A stretch of DNA of 64,000 bases from Synechococcales cyanobacterium C42_A2020_086 (GTDB lineage Bacteria; Cyanobacteriota; Cyanobacteriia; Elainellales; Elainellaceae). The position numbers and the translations under genes were made by a program. The notes under the pieces are model-generated. The model did not search any database and had not been told where the DNA came from. It saw only the letters and a list, made by a program, of their open reading frames with translations. Each line of letters starts with the position of its first letter. Within the stretch, counting starts at the first letter, position 1. Below are positions 53,025 to 64,000 of this stretch, in pieces. The stretch spans positions 1 through 64,000 of the forward strand of contig JACYLU010000020.1 in assembly GCA_015272325.1 (NCBI GenBank). Direction: 5' to 3'.

Positions 53025-53861
53025 ATGACTTCAGGAACCCTGTATCGGCTTGCGGCATTTACCATGAATCCCGAGGGAGGCAATCCGGCTGGTGTTTGGG
53101 TCGGAGAGGTGCTTCCCGATTCAGAAACTATGCAGCGCCTCGCCGCCGAAGTGGGCTTTTCAGAGACAGCCTTCGTTGCTCCTAGCACTGGCTCGAACCG
53201 CACCATTCGTTACTACAGTCCCGAGATAGAAGTTTCCTTTTGCGGTCATGCCACCATTGCTACTGGCGTTGTGTTGGGCGAGACCAGCGGTGAGGGAACC
53301 TATCACCTGCAGACCGCCGTTGGCATGGTACCCGTAATGGTACGGCAGCGAAACGGCCAGTATGAAGCTTCGCTGACGTCAGTCGAGCCTACCTCTGAAC
53401 TTGCCCCTCCAGCACTGATTCATGAGGCTCTAGCCGCCCTAGGGTGGACCCTCAATGACCTCGATCGCTCGATTCCTCCTGCCCGCGCCTACGCTGGAGC
53501 TTGGCATCTGGTGCTAACCGTCAGCACGGCGCAACGCCTAGCCACCCTGAACTATGATTTCGAGTTGCTCAAGGCGCTGATGCTGCGAGAGGGACTAACG
53601 ACGTTGCAGCTCGTGTGGCGAGAGAGTTACACCGTCTTCCACTCGCGCAATCCGTTTCCGGTTGGGGGCGTTGTGGAAGATCCGGCAACTGGAGCGGCGG
53701 CGGCGGCCCTCGGCGGCTATCTGCGAGCGGCAAAACTCATCACCGTGCCCACCACGATCCAAATTCGCCAGGGAGAAGCCATGGGTCGCCCCAGCCAGCT
53801 GACGGTACATATCCCGGCTCAAGGCGGCATTGAGGTAACGGGCACAGCCGTTCACCTTTGA
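53025..53861 (+). CDS. PhzF family isomerase-like protein
   Basis: 278 residues. It starts TLYRLAAFTMNPEGGNPAGVWVG (PhzF glycine-rich start), with Glu in GFSETAFV as the candidate general base, FCGHATIATGVVL and the C-terminal PVGGVVEDPATGAAAAALGGYL. The two-lobed diaminopimelate-epimerase-like fold is likely. Most members outside phenazine clusters have unknown substrates, and no phenazine genes are nearby. ATG 53025 is preferred to GTG 52953, whose 24 extra residues do not match the family. Confidence 0.9.
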   Translation: MTSGTLYRLAAFTMNPEGGNPAGVWVGEVLPDSETMQRLAAEVGFSETAFVAPSTGSNRTIRYYSPEIEVSFCGHATIATGVVLGETSGEGTYHLQTAVGMVPVMVRQRNGQYEASLTSVEPTSELAPPALIHEALAALGWTLNDLDRSIPPARAYAGAWHLVLTVSTAQRLATLNYDFELLKALMLREGLTTLQLVWRESYTVFHSRNPFPVGGVVEDPATGAAAAALGGYLRAAKLITVPTTIQIRQGEAMGRPSQLTVHIPAQGGIEVTGTAVHL

Positions 53862-53883
53862 GGGCAAATACCCCTTGCTTGGG

Positions 53884-55686
<1,803 letters not shown>

Positions 55687-55852
55687 GATTTGAGCAGCTC
55701 AGAAAAGATGGAAGTATGTCTGTTAAGAAAACTGTTCTATTGTATCTGGACTTCTGCGCAATCCCGCGCCTTCTTTGGGTGGGCTAGAGAGCTGGGAGAG
55801 GCAGTAGCACTGTCGCAGCATGGCTCTGTATCGTCATTCAAAAGGTTGTCAC

Positions 55853-56641
55853 TCAGAGGGAATCAGGATCAATGCCTAGTTCCCGCAGGCGCTCGGCTAA
55901 TCGCTCGGCTCGCTGGCGTTCTTCTTCAGCCCGTTGGCGCTCTTGTTCAGTCCGTAAACGCTCTTGTTCGATTTGTTGTGCCGCTCGTTCTAGCGGCGTT
56001 GGTATCCAGTTGCCCTGTGCATCGAACCAGCGCAGCCACAGCCGCTCTACGCTTCGGTAGCTGCCCTGCCACAGTCCGAGTCCGAGCTGCACCTCATCTA
56101 ACCAGAGGCGGGGGGAGGAAGACTCAACCGCTTGGTAGCGGCGGCCTTCTAGGCGAAAGGCTCGCAGGGTATCCGTGTAACGATCGAAAACTACGTAGTA
56201 GAGAACGCGCAGGATCTGTTCGTATACATCCCATTTCGACGGCGGCTGGTTGAGATCGCGCAAAGTTTGCCCGAGGTCCTCGTTTTCGGTGCCTGGCGAG
56301 AGCAGTTCCACAACCACAATCGGGCTGACTTCCTCTTGCCAAATTACATAGCTCAGCCGCAGCTCGCGCTGTTCGTAGAGGCGCGGCACCCCCACCACAG
56401 CAAACCAATCAGGGCGCTTGTACCACTGAGTGTGGCGCAGGTCGTAGTATAGGTTCAGATCTGTGGCGGTGAAGACCTGCTCGGCTGGGTAATTGGGTGG
56501 CACAAAAGTCTCGTCGAGCAAACGCGGCTGAAACAGGTGGAACTCATCCGGCAAACCAGGCTCCTGCGGATCTTCACTTGGGAGATCATACATTGTGGGC
56601 AGGGTGTCCTGAGGCGAACGCGGCGGATCGGTTTGATACAT
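55853..56641 (-). CDS. Uma2 family (PD-(D/E)XK-like) protein
   Basis: 262 residues. The core shows NLYYDLRHTQWYKRPDWFAVVGV, then SPIVVVELLSPGTENEDLG, with the Asp and the E-x-K-like VVELLSP characteristic of Uma2, a restriction-endonuclease-like fold very common in cyanobacteria. A C-terminal coiled coil is rich in Glu/Arg/Gln (QIEQERLRTEQERQRAEEER). Biological role unknown; copies are typically numerous in cyanobacterial genomes. ATG 56641 with GGAG 9 nt upstream is the favoured start. Confidence 0.85.
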   Translation of the reverse strand: MYQTDPPRSPQDTLPTMYDLPSEDPQEPGLPDEFHLFQPRLLDETFVPPNYPAEQVFTATDLNLYYDLRHTQWYKRPDWFAVVGVPRLYEQRELRLSYVIWQEEVSPIVVVELLSPGTENEDLGQTLRDLNQPPSKWDVYEQILRVLYYVVFDRYTDTLRAFRLEGRRYQAVESSSPRLWLDEVQLGLGLWQGSYRSVERLWLRWFDAQGNWIPTPLERAAQQIEQERLRTEQERQRAEEERQRAERLAERLRELGIDPDSL

Positions 56642-56817
56642 AACGGTGTCTCCGCAGGATGAGTCAGCAGGTCTCCTCAACCGGTCTCCTCAAATTGTAC
56701 GAGGCAAATGCGAGGCAAATCGGACGAGGTTCCTCTTCGCTTCCGTGCCAGTATCGCGCAGTCGCTCATAGCTCGGTCCAATCGGCTCGAATCCAGCCTA
56801 AAATTTTTTGCGTCCCC

Positions 56818-57669
56818 CTAGGCGCTGAGACCCAGCTCTTGCTCTAAACGCAGCAGGTTCTGAATCCGCGCTTCCGTGGAGGGATGGGTGGAAAACAAAT
56901 TGCTGAAGGCCTGCCGCTGAATGGTGTTGATAATCAGCAACGGAGCAAAGGCAGGATTGGCCGCAATCGGAGCTTGGCGCGCACTGCCTTCTAGTCGCTG
57001 CAATGCCCGAGCCAAAGCGCGGGGATGGTTGGTTAGGCGAGCTGCACCGGCATCTGCCTCAAACTCGCGAGTCCGAGAAATCGCCATCTGAATCACAGTT
57101 GCAGCTAGGGGTGCCAGAAAGATCGCCAACAAGACTCCTAACGGATTAGCCTCGCGGTTGCGCCCACCGCCAAACATCATGCCAAACTGCATCACCTGGG
57201 CCAAGTAGGAGATCGCGCCTGCAATTGTGGCGGCTACAGCTTGAGTCAGCGTATCGCGATTTTTGATGTGGCTCAGCTCATGGGCAATTACAGCTTCTAG
57301 CTCATCGGGCGGCAGCAGCTTGACAATGCCCTGAGTGACGGCCACCGCAGCATGGTTGGGGTCGCGCCCAGTAGCAAAAGCATTGGCGCCTGGAGTGGGA
57401 ACTACATACAGTCGAGGCATTGGCAGGTTGGCTCGCTGACAGAGCCGCTCAACCATAGCATACAGCTCGGGAGCTTGCTGCGGGGTCAGGGGCTGCGCTC
57501 GGTAGGCTGCCAAAGCAATCTTGTCAGAGGAATACCAAGAAAACAGGTTTGTAGCAGCGGCAATAATCAGCCCAATCAAGGCACCGCCGGAGCCACCTAG
57601 ACCGTAACCAATCGCGACCAGCAGACCGCTCAGTAATCCCAAAAGCGCAACGGTTTTAAATTGATTCAT
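56818..57669 (-). CDS. htpX: HtpX-type M48 membrane metalloprotease
   Basis: 283 residues. Two N-terminal membrane helices (about 5-21 and 27-44) are followed by the catalytic domain with zinc motif HELSH (130-134) in AVIAHELSHIKNRD, and the downstream Glu (EFEADAGAARL) as third ligand. TPGANAFATGRDPNHAAVAVT is family-typical. HtpX degrades damaged membrane proteins. The C-terminal FSTHPSTEARIQNLLRLE completes the fold. Monocistronic as far as can be seen. Confidence 0.94.
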   Translation of the reverse strand: MNQFKTVALLGLLSGLLVAIGYGLGGSGGALIGLIIAAATNLFSWYSSDKIALAAYRAQPLTPQQAPELYAMVERLCQRANLPMPRLYVVPTPGANAFATGRDPNHAAVAVTQGIVKLLPPDELEAVIAHELSHIKNRDTLTQAVAATIAGAISYLAQVMQFGMMFGGGRNREANPLGVLLAIFLAPLAATVIQMAISRTREFEADAGAARLTNHPRALARALQRLEGSARQAPIAANPAFAPLLIINTIQRQAFSNLFSTHPSTEARIQNLLRLEQELGLSA

Positions 57670-57857
57670 CGTGTCGTTCCCCTACTCGCACTGTAATCTA
57701 GACTGCAACTCAGGTAGTGTGCCTGTGTAGTTTATTGTTCGTTCTGATGCCTAATTCTGATTCAAATTCTACCGAGCGACTTTGATGTTTGCAGGGGAAA
57801 TTCACGAACGTATTCGGTCGGGTTTCCCGTTCAGATATCGCGAGAAACCCGCTGATC

Positions 57858-58088
57858 CTACTCGTTAGGCACAGCCTCTAGGTACTGGCTATCCATCAAA
57901 AAGGCTCCTTTAGCAAAGCGCACTCCCCAAAAGCCACCAGGACGCCGATCGAGGACGATGCCTTCTTCGCCCAAGCGCACAACATTCGGAGGGCGCAGCA
58001 TTGGCATCGGTTCAGCCGTCTTGACATAGGGAGGGATGGCAATCACCCGTACCCGCTCGCCTACTGTAAACTCTTTAGCTTCAGACAT
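57858..58088 (-). CDS. sipA: SipA/CRR42-like (DUF3148) small protein
   Basis: 76 residues of SH3-like fold: VGERVRVIAIPPYVKTAEPM, PMLRPPNVVRLGEEGIVLDR and GGFWGVRFAKGAFLMDSQYL. This matches SipA, which binds the sensor kinase NblS in cyanobacteria, and the plant CRR42 NDH-1 assembly protein; both belong to the same family, so its exact role here (stress signalling or NDH-1 assembly) is open. Start ATG 58088. Confidence 0.88.
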   Translation of the reverse strand: MSEAKEFTVGERVRVIAIPPYVKTAEPMPMLRPPNVVRLGEEGIVLDRRPGGFWGVRFAKGAFLMDSQYLEAVPNE

Positions 58089-58227
58089 ATGCTTCAGACT
58101 CAGTTGCTTCAGACTCAGTCAGACTAACCAGAAGTCAGACTGATCGGTACACTGTAGCTCGCTACTTGGTACCCATCAGACGGTTATGCCATCGATCATG
58201 CCATCAATTCATGCCATCGATGCTGCC

Positions 58228-59349
58228 CTAGGGCACTTGCCAGATTCTTTGATGATACTGGGCGGGTTCGGCATAGGGGTCCTTGGCAGCATGGGAATGC
58301 CCGTGATCGTGATTGTGATCATGATTGTGTCCGTGACTGTGATCATGACTGTGATCATGACCCTGACTATGCCCGTGATCGTGAGTCTGATCGTGCCCGT
58401 GCTCATGACTATGCCCGTGGGGTCTCGCCTGACTCACTGCCGCTAAACGGAATTTGCACAGTTCACAGTTCATCTGGACCTGACCGAGCTGGGTTTCAAT
58501 TTCTCGCTCGCGCAGCACTTGAAAGAGCTGGGGATGCAGCCCCATTTCCGGCAAGCAGACTATCGACAGTTCGGGATGCTGCTCTTGCTGTTGGGCTGTG
58601 ATATTGAAAATCTTTTTGACGAGCGCCCCGGTAAATAAAAAGTAGGGCAGGACAATAATTCGCTGAGGCTGATAGAGGCGAGCGCGGCGGAAGCCTTCTT
58701 CGAGCCGCGGATGGGTAATGCCGATAAAGCAGGTTTCCACCGTCTGATAGCCGCTGCCTTCCCAGAGCATCCGCGCCATCTTGAACACATCGCCATTAGC
58801 ATCGGGATCACTAGAGCCGCGACCAACAAACAGTAGCACGGTGTCTTCGCGAGCAATGCCCTGCGGATTCCACTTTGGCTGATCTAACAAGGTCAGGCGA
58901 GTTCGCCATAGATCCAGCAGCCCGGGTGTGATCCCAAAATGGCGACCGTAGTGGAATTTCACCTGGGGGTGGCGCTGTCGTGCTCGATCGAGTTCGTTGG
59001 TGACATCAAACTTATTGTGGCGAGCGGCAAACAGCAGGACTGGCAGTGCCGACAGGTCGGTATATCCCAGCTCAATGCAGTGATCGACGCCTTGCTGAAT
59101 CGAGGGTTCGGTGAGTTCTAGGAAACAAGGAACCACGGGACGAGAAGCGTCAAGCGCCTGATAGGCCGCGGCAAAGTCAAGTAATGCTTGCCGTCCTTCG
59201 GGATCGCGACTGCCATGCCCAATCAGCAGCACCGGCCGCTGCAAGGGTAACGGCGGCAAAGAGACTAGCTCAACGGCCGCATCGATAGGCATCGAAGTCA
59301 GGGAATCGGCACGAGCCGTTAAGTCAAAAGAGTCGGTTGAAAGAAGCAT
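58228..59349 (-). CDS. cbiX: sirohydrochlorin cobaltochelatase CbiX, long form with MxCxxC and His tract
   Basis: 373 residues of the CbiX class II chelatase type: [17 protein letters not shown] (H45 proposed metal ligand), [12 protein letters not shown] (H111), then a second repeat [20 protein letters not shown]. At 293-298 MNCELC gives the MxCxxC iron-sulphur motif of the long CbiX of Bacillus megaterium. Residues about 311-352 are a tract of some 20 His alternating with Gly/Asp/Ser, a metal store or metallochaperone region. A cobalamin riboswitch lies upstream, so cobalt insertion for B12 is the likely role, not siroheme. Confidence 0.92.
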   Translation of the reverse strand: MLLSTDSFDLTARADSLTSMPIDAAVELVSLPPLPLQRPVLLIGHGSRDPEGRQALLDFAAAYQALDASRPVVPCFLELTEPSIQQGVDHCIELGYTDLSALPVLLFAARHNKFDVTNELDRARQRHPQVKFHYGRHFGITPGLLDLWRTRLTLLDQPKWNPQGIAREDTVLLFVGRGSSDPDANGDVFKMARMLWEGSGYQTVETCFIGITHPRLEEGFRRARLYQPQRIIVLPYFLFTGALVKKIFNITAQQQEQHPELSIVCLPEMGLHPQLFQVLREREIETQLGQVQMNCELCKFRLAAVSQARPHGHSHEHGHDQTHDHGHSQGHDHSHDHSHGHNHDHNHDHGHSHAAKDPYAEPAQYHQRIWQVP

Positions 59350-59390
59350 GTCGAATCAGAACTCCGTTCCTGTGCATCGCAGGACATAGA

Positions 59391-59545
59391 GTGAAGCAGC
59401 AGTCAGTCGGCATTCTGGCTTGGATTATGCAAAATCCTCACAGCTGCGGCACAGCGCCGGATTCTTTTGCTGCCAACGCAAAGCAAACTAACGCTGCCTG
59501 CTAGACCACAAAACCACCGGACTTTCCCGAAAAACTGCGATTCAC
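59391..59545 (-). ncRNA. cobalamin riboswitch upstream of cbiX
   Basis: Read on the minus strand: GTGAA..GCAGT (59545-59534) pairs with ACTGC..TTCAC (59403-59391) as P1. Inside, in order, are CGGGAAAGTCCGGTGG, GAATCCGGCGCTGTGCCGC, AGCTGTGA and AAGCCAGAATGCCGACTG, the conserved blocks of the B12 element (GGGAA, GGTG, AATCC, GCxCTG, CAGxGCCGACTG region). The cbiX start lies 42 nt beyond the 3' end. Confidence 0.85.
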
Positions 59546-59657
59546 GTGTGCTTCGCTATCTTATCCCATCCCTCGTGTACCCCAGTACCGGGGTGGGGGA
59601 TTGAGATCCTGCCAGAAAGCCATAAAGCCATCTGAATTGAATTTGAACTGAAAGCAA

Positions 59658-59966
59658 TCACCGGACTCGGGACGTTCTAGCGCTGGGATTGAGCCAGTAC
59701 TCGGTGGCAGGATGCGGCAGGGTTCGGCTGTGGTGCGACGGAGCCGCTAGTCGAGACATGCCTTGATGAGCGGGTGATTTGGCGTCCGCAGCCAGCCACT
59801 TAGCCACGACCGGCACACTGCCAAACAGCACAAACGTACCGCAAGCCGACACCGCTAACAAACTCACCGCCAATAGGGTGGTTTGAACTGAAGACTTTGT
59901 TGCAGGATGCTGAGCCGAAGGGCGTTGAGCAGGAGCTTGAGATGATTGCAGGCGCATGGGTGCCAT
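59658..59966 (-). CDS. small membrane-anchored protein, unknown
   Basis: 102 residues with one hydrophobic segment (about 29-53, TLLAVSLLAVSACGTFVLFGS, then VPVVAKWLAADA). The rest is Ser/Pro/His-rich and low-complexity. No family recognised. ATG 59966 follows AAGGACAAGG on the minus strand. It could be genuine but weakly conserved; if the ATG at 59957 is used, three residues are lost. Confidence 0.5.
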   Translation of the reverse strand: MAPMRLQSSQAPAQRPSAQHPATKSSVQTTLLAVSLLAVSACGTFVLFGSVPVVAKWLAADAKSPAHQGMSRLAAPSHHSRTLPHPATEYWLNPSARTSRVR

Positions 59967-60253
59967 CCTTGTCCTTACTTCGGGTCCTAACACTTGCGGA
60001 GTGATACAGCTAAATCGATCGGTTTTCCTGGAAATTGTACACTTATGTTAAGAAAAAATTTTAATTTATATGTCGGTTTTTTAACACTACGCGAGTAACG
60101 CTTCGTCAGATTGCCGTCAAAATCGCTTATTATCACAAAATGATCTGCCACCTCGGGGTCTCCCCTACGGCAAATTGGCTCTACATGAGCTTGTAGGCTA
60201 AGGCACTTCAGGCTAGCCTAGGGGCTGATTCGCGTCGTTTCCCGAGATCTGCA

Positions 60254-60880
60254 ATGGATATTTCGCTCTTTATTAGGACGTTTATCGCAGTGTTTGTCCT
60301 GGCGGATGCCCTGGGCAATCTGCCGATTTTTCTGGTTCTGACAAAGGGCATGGAACCTGAAGAGCGCAACCGGGTGGTGGATCGGGCCGCAATTGTAGCC
60401 ACCAGTGTGCTGATCGCCTTTGTGTTTCTGGGGCAGCCGATTCTCAACTACCTGCACATCAGCATGGCGTCTTTGGAGGTGGCAGGTGGGCTACTGCTGC
60501 TGCTGATCGCCTTAGATATGCTGAAAGGCGAGCTAGATACACCAGTAGTGCAGCAGGGGCGAGATGTAGCCATTACACCATTGGCACTGCCGCTGCTGGC
60601 TGGTCCGGGCACCCTAACAACGGTGACGCTTCTGGTAGCGAGTGATTCAGACAGTATCTACATGAATTACGTCAGCGTAGTTGCGGGCATTGTGGCGGCA
60701 ATGCTCATCACCTGGCTGATCGTCCGCCAGTCGGACCGCATCGACAAATGGATTGGCGCAGAGGGAGCCACCATTGCTACCCAGCTTTTAGGGTTTTTGC
60801 TGGCAGCATTAGCAATTGAGATTGGTGTGGGCGGTCTGAAAGAACTGTTTCTAGCGTCCGGTCCTCTAGGTTGGGCTTAG
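60254..60880 (+). CDS. MarC family integral membrane protein
   Basis: 208 residues with six hydrophobic segments; starts MDISLFIRTFIAVFVLADALGNLPIFL. Family marks include the first-segment DALGN-P and the later ALPLLAGPGTLTTVTLL. MarC proteins have no established substrate; the early link to multiple antibiotic resistance was not upheld. The gene stands before ychF with 98 bp between. Confidence 0.88.
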   Translation: MDISLFIRTFIAVFVLADALGNLPIFLVLTKGMEPEERNRVVDRAAIVATSVLIAFVFLGQPILNYLHISMASLEVAGGLLLLLIALDMLKGELDTPVVQQGRDVAITPLALPLLAGPGTLTTVTLLVASDSDSIYMNYVSVVAGIVAAMLITWLIVRQSDRIDKWIGAEGATIATQLLGFLLAALAIEIGVGGLKELFLASGPLGWA

Positions 60881-60978
60881 GGATGGGCCTGCGCTCCTCT
60901 TCTCTCCCCCGTCCTAACCAAAACCTGTCACACTGGAGGGTGGATCATTAAGTTTCGTGAGCAAAAGCGGTTGCTGTC

Positions 60979-62070
60979 ATGTTGAGAGCTGGAATTGTTG
61001 GGTTGCCTAATGTCGGTAAATCAACGCTGTTTAATGCCGTAGTTGCCAATGCCAAGGCACAGGCGGCAAACTTTCCTTTCTGCACCATTGAACCCAACGT
61101 CGGCGTCGTGGCCGTGCCGGATGAGCGATTGCAGGTGTTGGCGAAGATATCTGAATCGGCCCAGATCGTCCCGGCTCGCATTGAATTTGTCGACATTGCC
61201 GGACTGGTGAAGGGCGCGAGCCAAGGGGAAGGACTCGGCAACCAGTTTTTGGCTAACATTCGGGAAGTGGACGCGATTATCCACGTGGTGCGCTGCTTTG
61301 AGAACGATGACATTATTCATGTGTCGGGATCGATCGATCCACTGCGCGACATTGAGGTGATTAATCTAGAGTTGGGTCTATCGGATTTGGCGCAGATCGA
61401 GCGGCGCATCGAGCGCACCCGTAAGCAGGCGAAGACCAGCAAAGAAGCGCAGGCAGAACTGGCGGTATTGGAAAAACTGGCGGCCGCCTTGAATGAGGGC
61501 AAGCAGGCGCGCCAAGTCGAGCTAAACGAAGACGAAGCCGCCCTCATCAAACCACTGGGGCTGCTAACCCGTAAGCCAGTTATCTATGCGGCTAATGTCT
61601 CTGAAGAGGATCTGGCCAGCGGCAATGCCTGGGTGGAAGCTGTGCGGGGCGTGGCGGCCCAGGAACAAGCACAGGTAGTGGTTGTCTCGGCCCAGGTGGA
61701 ATCCGAGCTGATCGAGCTGCCAGAAGAGGAGCGTGCTGAGTTTTTGCAGTCTCTCGGCGTGGAGGAAGGCGGCTTAAAGTCCCTGATTCGCGCTACCTAC
61801 GAGCTGCTGGGGCTACGCACCTACTTCACCACCGGACCAAAAGAAACCCGCGCCTGGACAATCCATGCCGGTATGGTAGCTCCGCAGGCGGCCGGCGTCA
61901 TCCACTCCGACTTTGAACGCGGCTTCATTCGCGCCGAAACAGTTGCCTACGATGATTTAGTGGCTCAAGGTTCCATGACTGCCGCCAAAGACAAAGGGCT
62001 GGTGCGCAGCGAAGGCAAGGATTATGTGGTGCAGGAAGGCGACGTGATGCTGTTCCGCTTTAATGTGTGA
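60979..62070 (+). CDS. ychF: redox-regulated ATPase YchF (Obg family)
   Basis: 363 residues. G1 [10 protein letters not shown]2/G3 region [19 protein letters not shown], and the C-terminal TGS-like domain with [15 protein letters not shown] and [13 protein letters not shown]. Although built like a GTPase, YchF/OLA1 prefers ATP because the G4 motif differs: [13 protein letters not shown] stands where NKxD would be. It associates with ribosomes and stress responses. Convergent with the amidase gene. Confidence 0.95.
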   Translation: MLRAGIVGLPNVGKSTLFNAVVANAKAQAANFPFCTIEPNVGVVAVPDERLQVLAKISESAQIVPARIEFVDIAGLVKGASQGEGLGNQFLANIREVDAIIHVVRCFENDDIIHVSGSIDPLRDIEVINLELGLSDLAQIERRIERTRKQAKTSKEAQAELAVLEKLAAALNEGKQARQVELNEDEAALIKPLGLLTRKPVIYAANVSEEDLASGNAWVEAVRGVAAQEQAQVVVVSAQVESELIELPEEERAEFLQSLGVEEGGLKSLIRATYELLGLRTYFTTGPKETRAWTIHAGMVAPQAAGVIHSDFERGFIRAETVAYDDLVAQGSMTAAKDKGLVRSEGKDYVVQEGDVMLFRFNV

Positions 62071-62118
62071 TTGATTAATGCGCAATTGATAGGGTGTGAT
62101 TTATTTTCTGACCGTCCT

Positions 62119-64000
62119 CTAGTGGCTGCCAGCTAGTGCCTGCTGCTGGAGATACTGCAAAATGCCGCGAGCAATGGCTGTAGCCATCTGACTTTGAAAA
62201 CTGGCATTGGCTAAGCGGGGGGCATCTTCGCTGCCGGTAACAAACCCAGTCTCCACTAGAACGGCCGGCATGGAGGTGCGTCGCAGCACATAGAAGCGGG
62301 CTTGGCGGATGCCGCGATCGGTCATGCCGAGGGAGCTAATGATGCTGTCCTGAATGGTCTGGGCAAGCTCGGCTCCGCTAGCGTAGTAGTAGGTTTCAAC
62401 GCCGTTCACATCCGGGCGATCCATCCCCATCGAGTTCGCATGAATGCTGACAAACAGGGTGGCGTTTGCCCGCTCAGCCATCTGCACCCGCGGCTCTAAA
62501 TCGATTTCTATATCGCTATTGCGCGTCAGCACAGCCTGGATCCCTTGCTGTTGCAGCAGCGAAGCCACCTGCTGTGAAATGGCTAGCACCACATCTGCCT
62601 CATGGATATTGCCAATGCCTACGGCTCCCGGATCGCCGCCGCCATGACCTGGATCAATAACGACGACAATGCGACCATTCGGCGTGACGTTGGGCAAGGG
62701 CTGATTGGGCGTGCGGCTCGGAGTACTGACCGTGGGAGCCGGCCGCTGCATTTCGAGAGAGAGTAACTGCGGTGTCACTAGATTCAAAGCGCCAAACTGC
62801 ACGCCAGCCGCCGGATGAATTGAAATCACCACGGTTTGCTCATTCTCTTGCCGCAGCCGCAACCGCCGCAGCGGATCGGTGGGCATAAGCTGGGGTCCGG
62901 TGACTCGTTCAGCCAACTGAGCGGGAGTCAGCGTCAGTAAATAGACGCCGCCCTGCCATCGGCCTTGGTGGCTCACTGGGCGATCGGTTTGAATCAGCAA
63001 TTGTCGGCCGTTAGGGTCTAGCTCGATGCCTTCAATCGTGGCAAGCTGCTCTTGAGGAGGTGACTGCGACGAGCGACGAGGTAGAACGGGTGCGGCAGCC
63101 ACTGTATTGGAGGCAGGTTCCTCTGGTGATGCGGCAGCGGGTGCAGCAGATGCGGCTCGTGTTGATGGTAGTCTCTCTGAGCTTGCGGAGTTAGACGAAT
63201 TCGCAGATTGTGCCCGAGTAGGTTGTGTCTGAGTAGATTGGGAGCGAGCCGACGTCCGACGAGCCAAAATCGATTGAGCTGCCAGGGTAGAACGATCAGA
63301 GCGAGTAGAACGATTAGAGCGGGTAGAACGATCGTTTGAGGCGGACTCCGGTTTGGGCAGCAGATCAATGCCGCCTAGTTCACTGATTGCGGCTTGCCAA
63401 TCGGGGCTGCGACGCGATACCTCTAGCTCGATTTCCACCACCGGCGGCCGCTCCGAGGCTTGACTGACCCGAATTTCCCTAATCCCGTGCCGATCGATCG
63501 ACCGCTGACGCTCGACAAACTGAGGCGATAGCCGGGCCTGAGCAATGCGCACCGTAACCGAGCGGCGGTCGCGACTGCGTTCGGTTGTTATGTTGGCTGC
63601 CAGATTGGGTGTGCCACCCTCCGTGTTGATAAACAGTCCCGATTCCGTAACCTGCACAGCGTTGATTTCCGTCAGCGATGCTGCAACTAACGAGGCAGGG
63701 GAAGTAGCGGGTGCTGGCGGGGTAGCCGAACGAGATGGAGCTGTTGGTGCGGCGGGATTCGGTGCAGCAGGATTTTCAGAGGCGGTCGCCGGCCTCTCTG
63801 GAGTTGCGTCTGAGCGAGACGCCGTTGCGGGCATGAGCTGCGGCTGGGGAAGCTGCACCTGCCACTGAGTCGGCGAGATACCTCGAAACTGAATGTGCTG
63901 CGGGTCAAGGGTGTAGCCAGGGGCAAGTTCCACCACAACGCGGGTGGTTTGAGCGTCAAACTGCCCGATGCGGACTCGCTGCACTGCCCCTCCGAGTAAC
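62119..64000 (-). CDS. AMIN domain/N-acetylmuramoyl-L-alanine amidase, cut by the right edge
   Basis: The frame stays open to position 64000: codons before GTG 63984 read LLGGA, so the start is outside the window. The N-terminal part (VRIGQFDAQTTRVVVELAPG) is an AMIN domain; a second beta-rich, AMIN-like stretch (VEGIELDPNGRQLLIQT-like) follows a long Ser/Arg/Thr-rich linker. The C-terminal ~185 residues are Amidase_3: VVIDPGHGG, NIHEADVVL, VSIHANSMGM and LVETGFV supply the zinc ligands and catalytic Glu. It cleaves peptidoglycan at the septum or cell junctions. Strand-specific neighbours are absent; ychF converges on it. Confidence 0.92.
   Translation of the reverse strand, partial: LLGGAVQRVRIGQFDAQTTRVVVELAPGYTLDPQHIQFRGISPTQWQVQLPQPQLMPATASRSDATPERPATASENPAAPNPAAPTAPSRSATPPAPATSPASLVAASLTEINAVQVTESGLFINTEGGTPNLAANITTERSRDRRSVTVRIAQARLSPQFVERQRSIDRHGIREIRVSQASERPPVVEIELEVSRRSPDWQAAISELGGIDLLPKPESASNDRSTRSNRSTRSDRSTLAAQSILARRTSARSQSTQTQPTRAQSANSSNSASSERLPSTRAASAAPAAASPEEPASNTVAAAPVLPRRSSQSPPQEQLATIEGIELDPNGRQLLIQTDRPVSHQGRWQGGVYLLTLTPAQLAERVTGPQLMPTDPLRRLRLRQENEQTVVISIHPAAGVQFGALNLVTPQLLSLEMQRPAPTVSTPSRTPNQPLPNVTPNGRIVVVIDPGHGGGDPGAVGIGNIHEADVVLAISQQVASLLQQQGIQAVLTRNSDIEIDLEPRVQMAERANATLFVSIHANSMGMDRPDVNGVETYYYASGAELAQTIQDSIISSLGMTDRGIRQARFYVLRRTSMPAVLVETGFVTGSEDAPRLANASFQSQMATAIARGILQYLQQQALAGSH

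Noticed and set aside
58290-58420. Short-period DNA repeat, considered as a repeat array
   Set aside because: It is the coding repeat of the CbiX His tract.

Overview
The window comes from a cyanobacterium. It carries genes for NDH-1 (ndhC-ndhK-ndhJ), satellite carboxysome shell proteins (ccmK3-ccmK4), tocopherol cyclase, the Ycf35/Ycf46 pair shared with algal plastids, a CRR6-type NdhI maturation factor, a SipA/CRR42-like protein, a PAP/fibrillin protein, a Tab2/Atab2 protein and the arginine dihydrolase ArgZ/AgrE. The separate ccmK3/ccmK4 locus points to a beta-cyanobacterium. Genus cannot be fixed from the sequence; a Leptolyngbya-like or other mid-GC lineage is only a guess. Six copies of GCGATCGC (HIP1) were found by eye. 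There is no prophage, insertion sequence, integrase or CRISPR array, so this is ordinary chromosomal backbone with many small transcription units on both strands.

Layout. 0-11 kb: ruvA, an amino-acid/branched-chain type binding lipoprotein, the NAD cluster pncB-nadD-nrtR-nadE, ccmK3-ccmK4 and a histidine phosphatase on the minus strand, then ruvB. 11-19 kb: TPR protein, a broken DUF29 gene, ABC-2 permease, CRR6, a two-ORF gene with a candidate programmed -1 frameshift, PsiE-like protein, speA, subtilase. 19-27 kb: trmD, ndhCKJ, orphan sensor kinase, CsbD, tocopherol cyclase, RTX calcium-binding protein, tRNA-Arg(CCT). 27-39 kb: CADD/TenA-like oxidase, thioredoxin-like ferredoxin, glpK, DUF4346, SGNH/DUF1574, mraY, PAP fibrillin with a PD-(D/E)XK-like protein, VOC protein, Kv-type channel, double-ATPase peptide importer subunit. 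39-50 kb: ycf35, ycf46, RHH protein, then deoC-recO-MFS-GT4, an alpha/beta-hydrolase-like precursor, mtnP and tab2 on the minus strand. 50-64 kb: argZ, phzF-like, aspS, Uma2, htpX, sipA, cbiX under a cobalamin riboswitch, marC, ychF and an AMIN-amidase cut by the right edge.

Several genes share a theme. Salvage entry, adenylylation and amidation of NAD sit together with their likely regulator NrtR. NDH-1 structural genes and two probable NDH-1 assembly factors occur in the same 40 kb. Arginine is degraded by two different routes (speA and argZ).

The most unusual observations are: (1) a G GGA AAG slippery heptamer in register, 6 nt before a perfect 11-bp stem, joining an RHH/coiled-coil ORF to a zinc-ribbon ORF (13685-14394); (2) a well-formed cobalamin riboswitch before a CbiX with MxCxxC and a long His tract; (3) a PD-(D/E)XK-family protein that kept its Cys cluster but appears to have lost the catalytic D/E-x-K residues; (4) three 12-bp direct repeats just upstream of tab2; (5) a Kv-type channel ending in a zinc ribbon. 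All were read by eye; no database search or folding program was run.
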